A stretch of 64,000 nt of DNA from Prosopocoilus inquinatus. Taxonomy: Eukaryota; Arthropoda; Insecta; Coleoptera; Lucanidae. A program made the position numbers and the translations under genes. Shown piece after piece: positions 20,111-31,080 of the stretch. Every line of letters begins with the position of its first letter. The stretch's first letter is position 1. The notes beneath the pieces are model-generated. The model was not told the DNA's origin and made no database searches. It was given only the letters and a program-made list of their open reading frames with translations. Location: assembly GCA_036172665.1 (NCBI GenBank), contig CM069877.1, positions 26,251,001-26,315,000 on the forward strand. Reading direction: 5' to 3'.

Positions 20111-21462
20111 AAAAATCTGGAGTCTATGAGCCTAATATTACATATATTATTAATACAAGATATATCTAAAATCCGATATGTATGTGTATTAGTGTATTTA
20201 ACAATTTATCTAGTGACATAAAATGTCTCGAAAATATTAATTTATTTCAAAAGAATCTAAGAAAGCTTCTGCTCAATCAATGCTGTTATTCGCTATTCTT
20301 ATTTTAATGTGTATCAGTAAGTTTTGCAGATGCAATTGAAGGAGAGAATGAAATATCATTAATATTTTTATTGTCAATAGTTCCATTTAGTGAAGTTGAA
20401 GAAATTTGAAAATCAGAAACCACAACAGTTCATGCATAGTATTTACATTACTTTCATTGAAATCTAATATATTTATTGCTGTAACATGTTCAGAAGGTTG
20501 AAGAAGCGAAACAGTTTCAATTACGGACGTTTCTACGAGTGAAGTTATTGGCTTAGGTGTTGACAACGAAACAATTAAGTTTATGTCACGCTCAGCAATT
20601 TTGCTGAGCGTGACAAGGTCTTAACAAATAAAAACGTTTTTATATTCACTATCATTAAATTGAAAAATCTTTTTCCATATGAAACTTGACTTCTTTTATT
20701 AGCGTTAGTCAAGCACTTCTTCTGGTGACCAGGGGCATGAAATTGATTCTCGAGTATCAAGTTCGATCATTTTACAAACGCCTAATAGTGCATCAAAGGC
20801 TAAAATGGACTTCTCTATTGATTATACTGACGCGCCCACATACATACACTTTTCGGAAAGTTTCAGGAATCACTGGGACGATTTCAACCTAAGATCTATG
20901 TCAGTTTACCAAAAATGGTGAAGTGAAAGCACATGGTGTATGATTTTGTCAACTATTTAGACTGAATATATCGATAAAAATGTCAGAAGAGTCATGTGCC
21001 GCCCATGAAGTGAATGTGGCATTAAAAAGTAACTTACAATTTGAAAATATTATTAATTTTTTCTGCTACCTTTTTGAATAGACTATACCGTGATTTTATT
21101 TTAACATGAAACATTGCTGTTCATATTACTATAGAAATTAATTCCAATTTCTAAAAATAATCGTCGTCTTTAAATTTGTCCATTTTATTTTGGTCATCTG
21201 TCAGGCGATGACAGCGAACATTTTTGAAAACTTGTTGCGATTTTTCAGAACTCCTGTTTTCCTTATGTTTCACTTACTTCACGCAAGAATATACTTATCT
21301 AATATAATTGAAAGAGTCGCTATTATTTTGTAGTACAAGTATATTGAAACACTAATAATAGAACAGATTCATGACTGCTGTCATCTCATGTTCTATTTTA
21401 AAAAGGACAGTTTCAATTACAAATTGTAAACGTTGCTATGGATTTTCAGATTCGTACTTAAC
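20111..21462. other. No gene recognised; contains a perfect 13-bp hairpin
   Basis: A perfect 13-bp stem with a 4-nt loop (ATTT) lies at 20585-20614, left arm GTCACGCTCAGCA. A 68-codon frame at 20686-20892 shows no known motif. The rest is AT-rich and unassigned. Confidence 0.5.
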
Positions 21463-21474
21463 AGCAACGTTTTA

Positions 21475-21872
21475 TGAACATATAAAATAGCGACATCTTA
21501 CTATCGCTTTTTGACCTAACATTGCAGTAGGATAGACAAATTGAAGCGGGATTTGCTCCTAATGAGTCCCCCATGCAAGGCGGCCATGCTTGCTGTCAAA
21601 GCATGGGGGACTCATTAGGAGCAAATCCCGCTTCAATTTGTCTATCCTACTGCAATGTTAGGTCAAAAAGCGATAGTAAGATGTCGCTATTTTATATGTT
21701 CATCATTCTTACATCGCATTTGCGAATAAATTGGGCAAGTCGCTTTTGGTCTGCAGTGGGAATGTCGAGCTACGTTTCTGCTGAAGAAGCCCCAAGCAGG
21801 GCTGAAACAGCTGTCCAGAGGCTGCTCGAGGTTCTCGCTGCAATCAAAAACGATTTGCACAAAATTTTTCTA
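21475..21872. repeat. Palindromic copy of the ~310-bp repeat flanked by 12-bp direct repeats
   Basis: The first ~100 bp (21476-21580) are the reverse complement of 21603-21708, giving a nearly perfect inverted repeat around a ~25-bp centre. Beyond it the unit continues to AAAATTTTTCTA. The 12-bp word AGCAACGTTTTA stands immediately outside both ends (21463-21474 and 21873-21884), as a target-site duplication would. A 105-codon frame runs through it but has no protein signature. Confidence 0.88.
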
Positions 21873-21954
21873 AGCAACGTTTTACTTTAAAATAAATTCA
21901 CGGTATACAAATGATACCACCGATCTAATAAGGACTTCGTTTTTATGAATTTTG

Positions 21955-22465
21955 ATTAAACCGCACAGTCGTGCAGCTTGAGCTCATTTGCATTAACCTA
22001 CACTTCTCTTTGTCTGATAAAAATCTATTACAATTTTTAAGTACTTGCTTAACTTATGTTTGGTGTTTGTTCGTGGGATCTGTTTTCAATTCTATTATGT
22101 TATCGTCGTTAATAAATTCTAGAATTTTCTTATTATATTCTTTCTGTGGTAGAATTATTATTGTATTGTCTTTGTCTGCTTTAGTTATAGTTAAACTATT
22201 GTGTGATTTTTTTTTGTTAATATATACTTTTAATTATTAAGTGTGAATTTGTAGATTTTCCTAAAATATTAGGAGTATTTTTATCGTGTTTACAATTTTT
22301 TCTTTACTTATATTACTATTTGTATCGCTTCTTACTACTACTTCTGATTCTACTGCTAATAGTTTTTTTTTTCTATCTAACCAAATTTGTTTAACTTTCT
22401 TGCTTTCATTCATATGCACCCTGACCCTGAGCCCGAACCAAGTTACCTGCCGCCTTTTCACTTTA
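21955..22465 (-). pseudogene. PLE N-terminal fragment
   Basis: Minus-strand frames read ITKADKDNTIIILPQKEY, FINDDNIIELKTDPTNK and, earlier, KQIWLDRKKKLLAVESE. These match the N-terminal part of Penelope-like RT proteins, where a KADKGN..V motif is followed by a DPT motif. Several stops and frame changes are present. It lies directly beside the palindromic satellite copy. It is an orphan N-terminus without RT or nuclease and has no likely function. Confidence 0.65.
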
Positions 22466-22504
22466 TTTAGAATTCCATTTCACTATTACTATTACTAGTA
22501 GGGA

Positions 22505-22620
22505 AAAAATCACGTATCGATATATCGACTCGCGTGATATACGGTATCCATATATCGATGCATTCGATATATCGTTACAGATGTCATGTATATTTGCATA
22601 TATCGATTTATCAGGTGCTT
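22505..22620. repeat. Cluster of ATATCGAT / CGATATATCG palindromic words
   Basis: Within ~110 bp the words ATCGATATATCG, ATATATCGATG, CGATATATCG and ATATATCGATT follow each other at about 20-40 bp spacing. They resemble TATCGATA-type boundary/DREF-binding words, but may simply be a degenerate simple repeat. Confidence 0.5.
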
Positions 22621-22864
22621 TTTATTTTAAATTTGAAGTCTACTCGACGGTTTCAGAAATATATACTGAAACTACGGTTTGTTCCAGCTCTACGTATACT
22701 TGACATGTTACGTGACTTTAGGTGTACAAATTCCAATTGAGAACTGAGTATTAAGCTAAGCGGAGGTAAAATGAAATGGAATTTCTAAACTGCCTTTGTT
22801 ATATGTTTCATGCGAAAATGGTTAATTTAAAAATAAAAAATGTGTTCATGTATTGAACATACTG

Positions 22865-23300
22865 CCCGCCATGAAAGCATACTCTTTCAATTTAAATAAA
22901 ATCTAAAATAATACTTATAATTCTAAAATAATGCTTAAGTTTGTTTAAAATGCTATGTAAATATGCTAATTTGAATTAACTTATTCGTAATATACAAATT
23001 TCAGTTGTGGGTCTTTTTAAAAGTCCATGAGTGGTTCTCAATATCACAGCTCTCACGTTTCCGTCTTGTCCTTCATTTCTTCACTTCTTCTACTCGTTCA
23101 CTTCTTCTATTCGTCTCATAGATCAGGCGGTTGGAGGTGTGTAATCTTCTTTGATAACTGCAAGTCGACCAATCTTGACCTGCTGTTGTGGCGAGAGTTT
23201 CCATTTGCTGCGTTGCTGAAGATTATGGAGATATTCTTTGAACCAACTGTTCCAAAAATGTTGTTTCATTTGTTCAATTTATTGCCACTGTAACAGACTG
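22865..23300 (-). pseudogene. BEL/Pao integrase C-terminus with element end (second BEL lineage)
   Basis: On the minus strand, frames read HFWNSWFKEYLHNLQQRSKW, then VKIGRLAVIKED and VILRTTHGLLKRPTTEICIL. This is the conserved C-terminal part of BEL integrase (FW..W..EYL..LQ.R.KW, VGDLVIVKED, LKRP.T.LC.L). The remnant ends toward 22865 near a GGCGGGCAGTATG junction that resembles the polypurine-tract/LTR boundary at 51060, suggesting the same lineage as the 51-kb fragment. Stops break the frame. Confidence 0.7.
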
Positions 23301-23309
23301 ACTTTAAAT

Positions 23310-24149
23310 GCAAATGTTACTTATTTTTTGTTGATTTTCTTGTAGGAACATTCATGCAGTTCTGTTAATTCTCTGTTTGTGCCAATAAAATTTGTCATTA
23401 CTTCTGTAGTTTTTTTTGGTTTTAATTGCTGTTAGTAGCTTCTTGAATTCATTTCATGACCACCCTTTCCTTGACCAAAATAATTTTTGCTGTGTCAGTA
23501 CAAGTAATATTCTTTTAGTAGACAGTTTGAAACTTAATTTAAAACGATCACCTTCATGCGAATTTCATTAGGGACCTTTTATAAGACTGTGAAGAAGATT
23601 AAAAAAGCACTCTTATTTACGACTTTAAATTTCGAATGTAAATTCAAATCCTCGTTGCCCTCAAAGTTATATCAACTTTCTTTACAATTAATTCGCATTT
23701 TGCTTTTCGAATTCAAGCGAGTTTTTACGCCGTTCAATTAAACTTTTAATAAAGATTGTGAGGGTTCGGCGAGTTCACAAAATAAATGGAACATCGCCGT
23801 CGTCTTTCGAGAGGACGGATAAGTTAAGCCTGCAATGCTCGTCACTCACAAAATCCCATCGACAGAGATGGAATGCACTAAATACAATATAGCTCGGAGA
23901 TCGGGTTTTTCTCGCACGCTTTGACGTCCTTCGTTCGCATTTATGTGCAATTTTGTACGTCGGTAAAATATTCGAATTCGAGCAGCAAGAAACTAGGTTA
24001 AACTCGTATGCTGATAGTCGAAGAATGGAAATGGCTTTCCTCTTCGGAAAATTTATGATCAGTATTTTTGACGTTTCAACAAGATTAAGCGATAAAATTG
24101 AATAAGGGAAAGTACCTCTGTAAAACTTGTCGTTGAGCTTCATAAGATC
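23310..24149. other. No gene recognised
   Basis: Open frames of 61-122 codons on both strands lack motifs. 23760-24000 is somewhat GC-richer and continuous with the unidentified minus-strand block that follows. Confidence 0.4.
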
Positions 24150-24159
24150 TTAGCGTTGA

Positions 24160-24741
24160 TTAAATACGTAAAGGACAAAACAATTGAACGGGTAATCTGG
24201 GTAATGGTACATACACGATACCCAATGTCCTGACCACATCAACCGTACCAGCCATTTCTTCTGATTTATCATGTTCAATAAAGAACGATACTTCTGCACG
24301 CAACGCGCACTCTTGGGAATACTCAGCGACAAATATTTTGTCAACTTTCTCTCGTTCGGTAACCCGGAACGAGATTTCGGCGCGTTTGACCCACTCAAAA
24401 GAAATGAGGGGGTCTTCGCCAATTCCGCAACTTACCTCGGCCCAGAAGTCAGGTGGTTCGTCCTTTCGAAAACGAGATGGAAAATCAGAGTTGCGTAACG
24501 GCGTCCATTCGGTGGAAACGGCGTGTGATATCTCTAAAGATGTTACAGAAAAAGACACCACCCAGCGGTGATTACGCAACCCAAAGATACCAAAAACACA
24601 CGGACGGGAAGGTGTGTTCTTAGACGTTCTCGTGAAGGGCAACCCCCTTGGATCCACTTCCTCGACAGCGTACCCCAAAAGGTGATGAAGGAACCTCCCT
24701 CCCCAAGGCAACACAAGGTTGTTGGTTGAATAGGAATCCAA
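24160..24741 (-). CDS. Unidentified open frame, 193 codons
   Basis: A long uninterrupted frame for such AT-rich DNA, with balanced amino-acid content and no family motif I recognise. About 30 bp upstream is a TATA-like run (TTTATATATATATTGG on the minus strand). A strong splice-donor match, GAG/GTAAGT, occurs inside the frame at about 24435, so part of it could be a 5' exon rather than a complete protein. The region upstream (24770-25210) has AATAAA words and a TGGCGACCACG word that could be a tRNA-Arg-type primer-binding site. An LTR retroelement leader is therefore as likely as a host gene. Confidence 0.3.
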   Translation of the reverse strand: MDSYSTNNLVLPWGGRFLHHLLGYAVEEVDPRGLPFTRTSKNTPSRPCVFGIFGLRNHRWVVSFSVTSLEISHAVSTEWTPLRNSDFPSRFRKDEPPDFWAEVSCGIGEDPLISFEWVKRAEISFRVTEREKVDKIFVAEYSQECALRAEVSFFIEHDKSEEMAGTVDVVRTLGIVYVPLPRLPVQLFCPLRI

Positions 24742-25330
24742 TATATATATAAAGTTCGTTTCTGCCTAAAAGCAATTTATTCGAACAGACAAAGTTCGTA
24801 TGCAGTTCACAAAATCACACAGACATCCTGAACGAGTGTTCGGCCCAGTTTTTATTTAACAAGTGAGCAGTAAATAGAAATATAAAGCCCAAAATAGTGC
24901 ATCCAGGTAAATTCGTAGATTCACAAGACATGCCTCTCGAGTCACACTCCGCGTGACGCCGAAGCCGGGACTTGGCCTATGAGAAGAAAAAAATTAAAAC
25001 AGAAATGGTTACGTGGTCGCCAGAAAAAAGTTTCCACCTGCGACGGTTCCGGGTCGATCGAGTTTTTTTTTTCTCTCTAGAGCGTTGCCTGCGTAGACGT
25101 CACAAGAGCAAGAAAGAAAGAAGAAATGACCCAGAAAGGCTAGGTTACGTCGTCGGATTCAGCAACTTAAATCGACAAATTTCCGCGCGAACGGGGCGGA
25201 GGGTGTAATAGATAGGCCCCATACAAATTGCTTTAAAAAGGGGACAACAAAAAACAAATTAATAAAACCCCCTCTAACAAAACGAAAACTTGGTCAGCAA
25301 GTGGCGCTCGTACAAGAGACGGAAAAGGTA

Positions 25331-25674
25331 TACAGGGAGATTCAGGCAACCCTTTCATTAAAAGTTTACGGACTTCTTTGAATTTCTATTTCATATTTTG
25401 CAGTTATAAGTTAGCGATAATGATCTATCAAAATATAATATCTCCAATTTTCGGACTGTCAATTCGCTGTCAATTTTCTTATTTTAAGTAGAATACCCCA
25501 TTTTTTAATGCATTTTTGAAATCTTCATAAAATTCTAAAAATATTATCCGAAAGTTAGAAATTTTATATTTTAATAGATCATTATCGCTAACTTATAATC
25601 GCAAAATATGATATAGAAATTCAAAGAGGAAGTCTGTAAACTTTTAATGAATGTGTTGCCTGAATCTCCCTGTA
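25331..25674. repeat. 344-bp foldback element
   Basis: The left end TACAGGGAGATTCAGGCAAC is matched by its reverse complement at the right end, and both arms (about 150 bp each) are complementary through GATCATTATCGCTAAC and its partner. A single arm of the same family is at 29840-29948. The centre carries the AGTAGAATACCCCAT word shared with other foldback families in the window. Confidence 0.85.
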
Positions 25675-25797
25675 TGAAACTCACCTCATTGAAGAATCAA
25701 TGAGTCACACCGGAAACACACGTCGGTAAACAGCAGCCCCAAAAGCAAACGGGGAAACTCCCTTGCGGTGAAAAATTCCGAGAAAACGGGGATCCAC

Positions 25798-26232
25798 TTA
25801 AACTTCTAACCCAACAACAAAATTGACCAACACCACAAGTCGACGTGCGAAAATCAGGTGATACTCTGCGAGAGTCCGTCGTGCGCACCAAAAAGCACGA
25901 CGCAACTCCGCTTCAAAGCGGAACGTACTCCGCGATCTCCACGGCAAAAGACCAAACTCGCAACAAAACTTGGAGACACTCTTTGAACACAAAAAGAAAA
26001 CCATAACAAGGAGAAAGAAATTTTTAGTTATTGGGAGATTCGGGTTACCCTGTACAACCTTGGTTGTTAGCACCCGTACAAAATGTACAACCAGGCACTC
26101 CTGAGAATAATTATAACGAAGCACATATACTGCACTGGCTCGAGCACTGGCTCGAAACTCATTTAATGCATTTTTAATGTCTCTTAATAATTCTATGATT
26201 TCAATATTTGCATTAGATAAAACCTCTGGCAA
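25798..26232 (-). CDS. Unidentified open frame, 144 codons
   Basis: Opens MPEVLSNANIEIIELLRDI (helical, charged) and turns hydrophobic toward the end; no known motif. About 115 bp after its stop, on the same strand, is a donor-like AATGAG/GTGAGT at about 25684, directly before the foldback insertion. With 24160-24741 it may form one interrupted minus-strand unit (retroelement leader or host 5' exons). Low support as a real gene. Confidence 0.25.
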   Translation of the reverse strand: MPEVLSNANIEIIELLRDIKNALNEFRASARASAVYVLRYNYSQECLVVHFVRVLTTKVVQGNPNLPITKNFFLLVMVFFLCSKSVSKFCCEFGLLPWRSRSTFRFEAELRRAFWCARRTLAEYHLIFARRLVVLVNFVVGLEV

Positions 26233-26239
26233 AGTTGTA

Positions 26240-28400
26240 ATTGCCTAAATTAATTCCTGGTGCATTATCTCCACTGGATCCACATATTTTCGTTTGTGAC
26301 TTTGTTTCTGTAACAGAAATGGATACATTTTATTTAAAAACTATTTTTCAAATCGTTAAAATCAAAAAACTTTTATGCACTGAATTTTGCACAGCTAGAT
26401 TAGGCGTTTAGACCACTGTGCGTCAGTGCGAATGTCAAATTATGCATATTGATGAATTCAGAATTTTCAAATCTACCCAAATCTGCTAGAAAATTGGGAA
26501 CGTGTTATTAAAAAAAATGTCGATGACGTCATTGCGCAAAGGGGTGGGGGTGGAAAAAAATGACTACAAAAATATTCGCGCTCATGAAAATAGTTTACCT
26601 GTCCGAGGATTTCGACCGCAGATGATCTGGTATTCATTTATATGAATTGTTCCACACTAAACGTCACAGTATATGTATAAAAGAATATGAAGGTCCAAAA
26701 TATGGAATTGACATAGTGCATCATCTGTGTCTGTGGAAAAAATTAATATACCATGGCCACGTATTACCGTTACATTTGGATCAATTTGAACAGTAACTCC
26801 ACTAAATATTTCCATCTTTTTCAAATTTCAGCTTTTCACTATTTGGTGAAAAAATATTCGAAGATCACTGAAATATCTCTTACAACAATATATTTCAGGG
26901 AGAAATAGAATTACAAAGCGTTCTTAAGTCGAACCCAAAAACTAATGATGTAATAACTTTTCTCTATTCTGTTGTCTTGTTTTTCTTTTCGCCATCTTTG
27001 ATATTTTTTCGTTAACATCCTCGCCCATCTCCTTTCATCTCCTCGCGCAGGAAACCCTTGTTCGAATTCCCACAATAATACATGCCCGGAGATATATTTC
27101 TCCACGGGGAGGAAATATCACGAAGATTATTACGAAATAACCGTGTATACGAAGTTTCCTGCAAACTTGCAGCTGCACATTAGGGGCGTCACAGAAGGCT
27201 ATTTTAAAATTATGGATATTCCTGATAAGTATAATTTCTAATGCAAACTCTTGCTATTGTATCTTATGGCCACATAGTAAATGGAACAAGCAAGCGTAGA
27301 ACATTTCGTTTAACACTGAATAAATCTTTAAGTCGGTGTTTAACCGTCTGAATTCAAAACCGAAGGGGACGGCTGACATTATTTCCTTGCTGTAAATCAA
27401 ATGAAATCCAAGAGAAGTTCTATCCCAGATAAATCAGATTAACTGGGCGAAAAATCGAATTTAAATTTACGAAATCTTCGAGAACGTAACACACTGCGGT
27501 GGAAAAAATATTTTTCCAAAAGTTCCGTACGCAAATGACATTTTCGTCAATTAATTTAGAAAGGAAAGTAGGCATTTGCACCATCCAGCGATGGAAGTAA
27601 CTGCTTTCAACACTAGTGAAGCATTGTATTTTTCTATAATGATTAAATAACTGTAAGAAATGTTGCCCAGTAGTTATCCTAGAAATCTTTTATTAACGTA
27701 ATGAAAACAACGAATAAGTACACTTCTCTGTTTCAGGCTCCCACGGTAAGACCATTCCCTAAATTCAAATAGTCATTCAACATCATTTACACTGAATTAT
27801 AACATATTGTTAATTATAAATTTCGGAAAGGGTTCAAGAATAGAGCAAAACTTCAGGTGTCTCAATATTGAAGCACGTCACCTACCTAAGTCAAGTAACA
27901 AAGGTTAGCACCGAGTTTGAGTTGCGAATTTTACCAACACAGCAGCAACTGGAAATAGTTTTGAACTAAACGACGCATGTTGACATTGTTCCTGTAACCT
28001 ACCTACTCCACCTTTACCATCCTACAGGTTATTCGACGTCTCGATAGACTCCGGTAGCTCTGATTTGACATACGACTTTTACCAACACAGCAGCAAATGG
28101 AAACAGATTTCTGTACCGCCGAAAGCTGCAATGGGATGGTAGTGGGTCTTTCAAACAAACGCGAAAATTTAGTAAAAGGGCGCGACTCAGTTTTTTGGGA
28201 AAATTAAGAAAACGCGGCTACGGCCAAAACATATACTTTCAAAATACAAATTAACAACAGTCACAGCAAAGGTTATAAAACGTAACAAACGTAACAATAA
28301 TCGGGGAAAAGTCACCTAAAAACTTAACAACGTGAATAATAACTTCACCAAACAACAAAAGAACTTATATGCTAAGTGGAGAAGAGAGAAATCAAGAACG
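26240..28400. other. Intron-like sequence, no gene recognised
   Basis: Mostly unassigned. It contains a good acceptor/donor pair around 9 nt at 27737-27745 (see findings). A direct repeat of about 30 bp (TTTTACCAACACAGCAGCAA) occurs at about 27931 and 28077. Short open frames (for example 26911-27105 minus) have no motif. Confidence 0.4.
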
Positions 28401-28411
28401 ATTTGTACAAA

Positions 28412-28872
28412 ATTTTTCTAAAAACTTTCATTATACTTTAACAGCAAGCATGGCCACCTTGCATGGGGGACTTATTAGGAGCAAATCCGCTTCAATTTGT
28501 CTATCCTACTGCAATGTCAGGTCAAAAAGTGATCGTAAGATGTTGCTAGTTTATCTGTTCATCACTCTTACATCGCAATTGCGAATAAACTGGACAAGTC
28601 GTTTTTGTTTGCAGTGGGAATGTCGAGCTACGTCTCTGCTGAAGAAGCCCCAAGCAGGGCTGAAACAGCTGTACAGAGGCTGCTTGAGGTTTTCACTGCA
28701 ATCAAAAACGATTTGCAATTTTTTCCTAAAAACTTTCATTATGCTTTGACAGCAAGCAGGGCCGCCTTGCATGGGGGACTTATTAGGAGCAAATCCCGCC
28801 TCAATTTGTCTATCCTACTGCAATGTCAGGTCAAAAAGCGATAGTAAGATGTCGCTATTTTATCTGTTCATC
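28412..28872 (+). repeat. ~310-bp satellite-like repeat, one and a half tandem units
   Basis: CTAAAAACTTTCATTAT occurs at 28418 and again at 28726, a period of 308 bp. The block ends after GCTATTTTATCTGTTCATC at about 28872. Orientation is opposite to 8426. The 126- and 79-codon frames inside are in different registers of the same repeat, which argues against coding. Confidence 0.9.
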
Positions 28873-28879
28873 AAAAAAT

Positions 28880-29449
28880 GAATATTCAAACACAGACATA
28901 TTAAATGTATCTGATTATAAAAAAATCCACAATTCAAGAAGTTAATAAAAAAAAGTTGTATCGAGGAAAATGCGTTATTACCTAGATACAGTAGAAAGTT
29001 ATTACTAATAAATAAGTGCCGAGGATAACTTAAAGCCAATATTATAACCAACAATTTGTGTATAATTTTTAATATTTCTGATTTATTTATTAGTTTTCAT
29101 AAAATTTTGTATTGTAAGTGTAAATTTATCTTGGCAGATGTGTAAAAAATCGTACCAAAAATTCTAATTCATGCGGTACATGTAAATAAAACGTTCAGAT
29201 GATAGATATGTATTTAAATATTATTTTTCGATTTTTAAAATGAAATAGATTTCACATTCTGAAATTAACCTAAAAAACCTCAGTTTGTTAAATTTTCATA
29301 GCACAGTATTCAGAAATAATACTGAAAACTGAGAAAATTGATGTATCAAAGAGAAAACCATGAATAGAAAGGTAAAGAGATGGGTATAGGGAATGCTAAT
29401 ACAGTTCGAAAGAACATTTAAATCTGTTTCTTATGGTATAAAAATATAC
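28880..29449. other. AT-rich spacer, nothing recognised
   Basis: Very AT-rich with no open frame of note and no repeat shared with the rest of the window. Confidence 0.4.
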
Positions 29450-29960
29450 TGGGTGTTCTATTTAAAAAACATGAGTTTTCGACAGTTGAAATTAATTCGA
29501 ATAGAAGTTACTTTTCAACCAGCCCGTAAACAATTTTGTGTAAAATTAGGTATGACCTGAAAGCTTATAAGCATAGCCTGCTGCAAGCCAAAAATTGAAA
29601 TTATGGTTTTTGTTACACAAAGATGGCAGCATCATAAACAAGGCACTGCAACCTTGAACTTTTTTTAGTAAATGGAAATATCTCTAAAACGACTAATTTT
29701 GTATCACATGTTACACAAAATATTTTTAGAATTTCATGAAGATTTCAGAAATGCAATAAAAAATGGGGTATTCCATTTAAAATAAGAAAGTTGACAACAA
29801 CTTCCGGTATAAGCGGAAGTGCCCGAAAATTGGAAATATTATATTTTAATAGATCATTTCGCTAACTTATAACCGCAAAATATGAAATACAAATTCAAAG
29901 AGGAAGTCCGTAAACTTTTAATGATTGGGTTGCCTGAATCTCCCTGTATAAGGTGTTCCA
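29450..29960. repeat. Composite of foldback-element arms
   Basis: Begins ACTGGGTGTTCTATTTAAAA. At 29762 the module GGGGTATTCCATTTAAAAT is joined to GAAAGTTGAC and CTTCCGGT. 29840-29948 is then one arm of the 25331-25674 foldback family, ending TCTCCCTGTA. It looks like a truncated or recombined element; no partner arm is present. Confidence 0.65.
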
Positions 29961-31080
29961 TTTAAAAAAAAAAACATATGTTAAGGTCGTCACACTTTTA
30001 CGAAACACTCTGTATAAGTCTAAATAATTTTAGATTGTGCATATAAACGATATGTATATTATTGCGCACACAGATTTCAATAATTTTCAATAATAACGCC
30101 ATAATCTTCCGCCCACGCACTGTTAGCCCAACCTGCGTGTAGAGGACATTAGGTACTTCCGTCCAAAGAATTTTTCTTCCAAATTAAGAATATTATTAAT
30201 GTACATTTAATTTACTAATTAATATAGACAATCAAGACTACTTAGAGACAAATATTAGTAGTTATGTAAATAGCGACAAGAAAAATATAGTCCACTTTTG
30301 GACAAAACGAACTTTAATTTTATTACAAACTACTTAAATTACTTCTTACTATTTCAAACATTCATTTTGGTCCAATCGAGCCGGATATAGTTATTCTGCA
30401 ATTACCAGGAGCCAAAGGAGGATTGGAGCACCTTCGATTCATTGCGAGCTGATGGTGACCGATTATGAGATTTGGAGCAAATTTGGAACGAGCAGTTCAT
30501 TGCGAACAGCAGAGATACAAGATTTGTAGAGGTTTTGGTTCATTGAGAACGACAACGCTAACGGTGACGGAGCGAAAAAGAGAAAGTGAATGAGAGCGTT
30601 TTATAGAGACTTTCTATCAATTATTGCAATATACGTTGTTCTGCCCTATTCTCAAATTTATATTTTTATATATTTACCTCGACCTCCTTGAGCAAGCTAC
30701 TTGTCAATAATAAATCAGTCAATTGTGACATTTACAAATAATTTAACTAATTCATTGAATTCATTGCTTTCACAAATTTCTCCTTAATCAAAAATGAGCA
30801 AATAATTAAAGGTTTTAGTTCGGCAAAAGGCTACGATAAAATCTGGTATCTTAAAGTTGGCTGACCCGCCTGACAAGCGAAAGTACAGATGCTGTAGATG
30901 GTGAAGAATTTGAAAATTTGTACTTTAATGCAGTTTGTCTTGCAAAATCAATTCTTAGTAAACATATTATAGAATCTAAAAATGAATTATCAAGAATGGT
31001 ACAAATTTAATGCAACATTTAATACCCTAATTCATGAAAATTAAAGATTAAAGATAATAAATAAAAAAATAATTTCAACG
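29961..31080. other. No gene recognised
   Basis: 30380-30600 is somewhat GC-richer, with purine-rich words such as GGAGCAAATTTGGAACGAGC; it may be an LTR or LINE fragment of unknown type. The rest is AT-rich. Confidence 0.35.
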
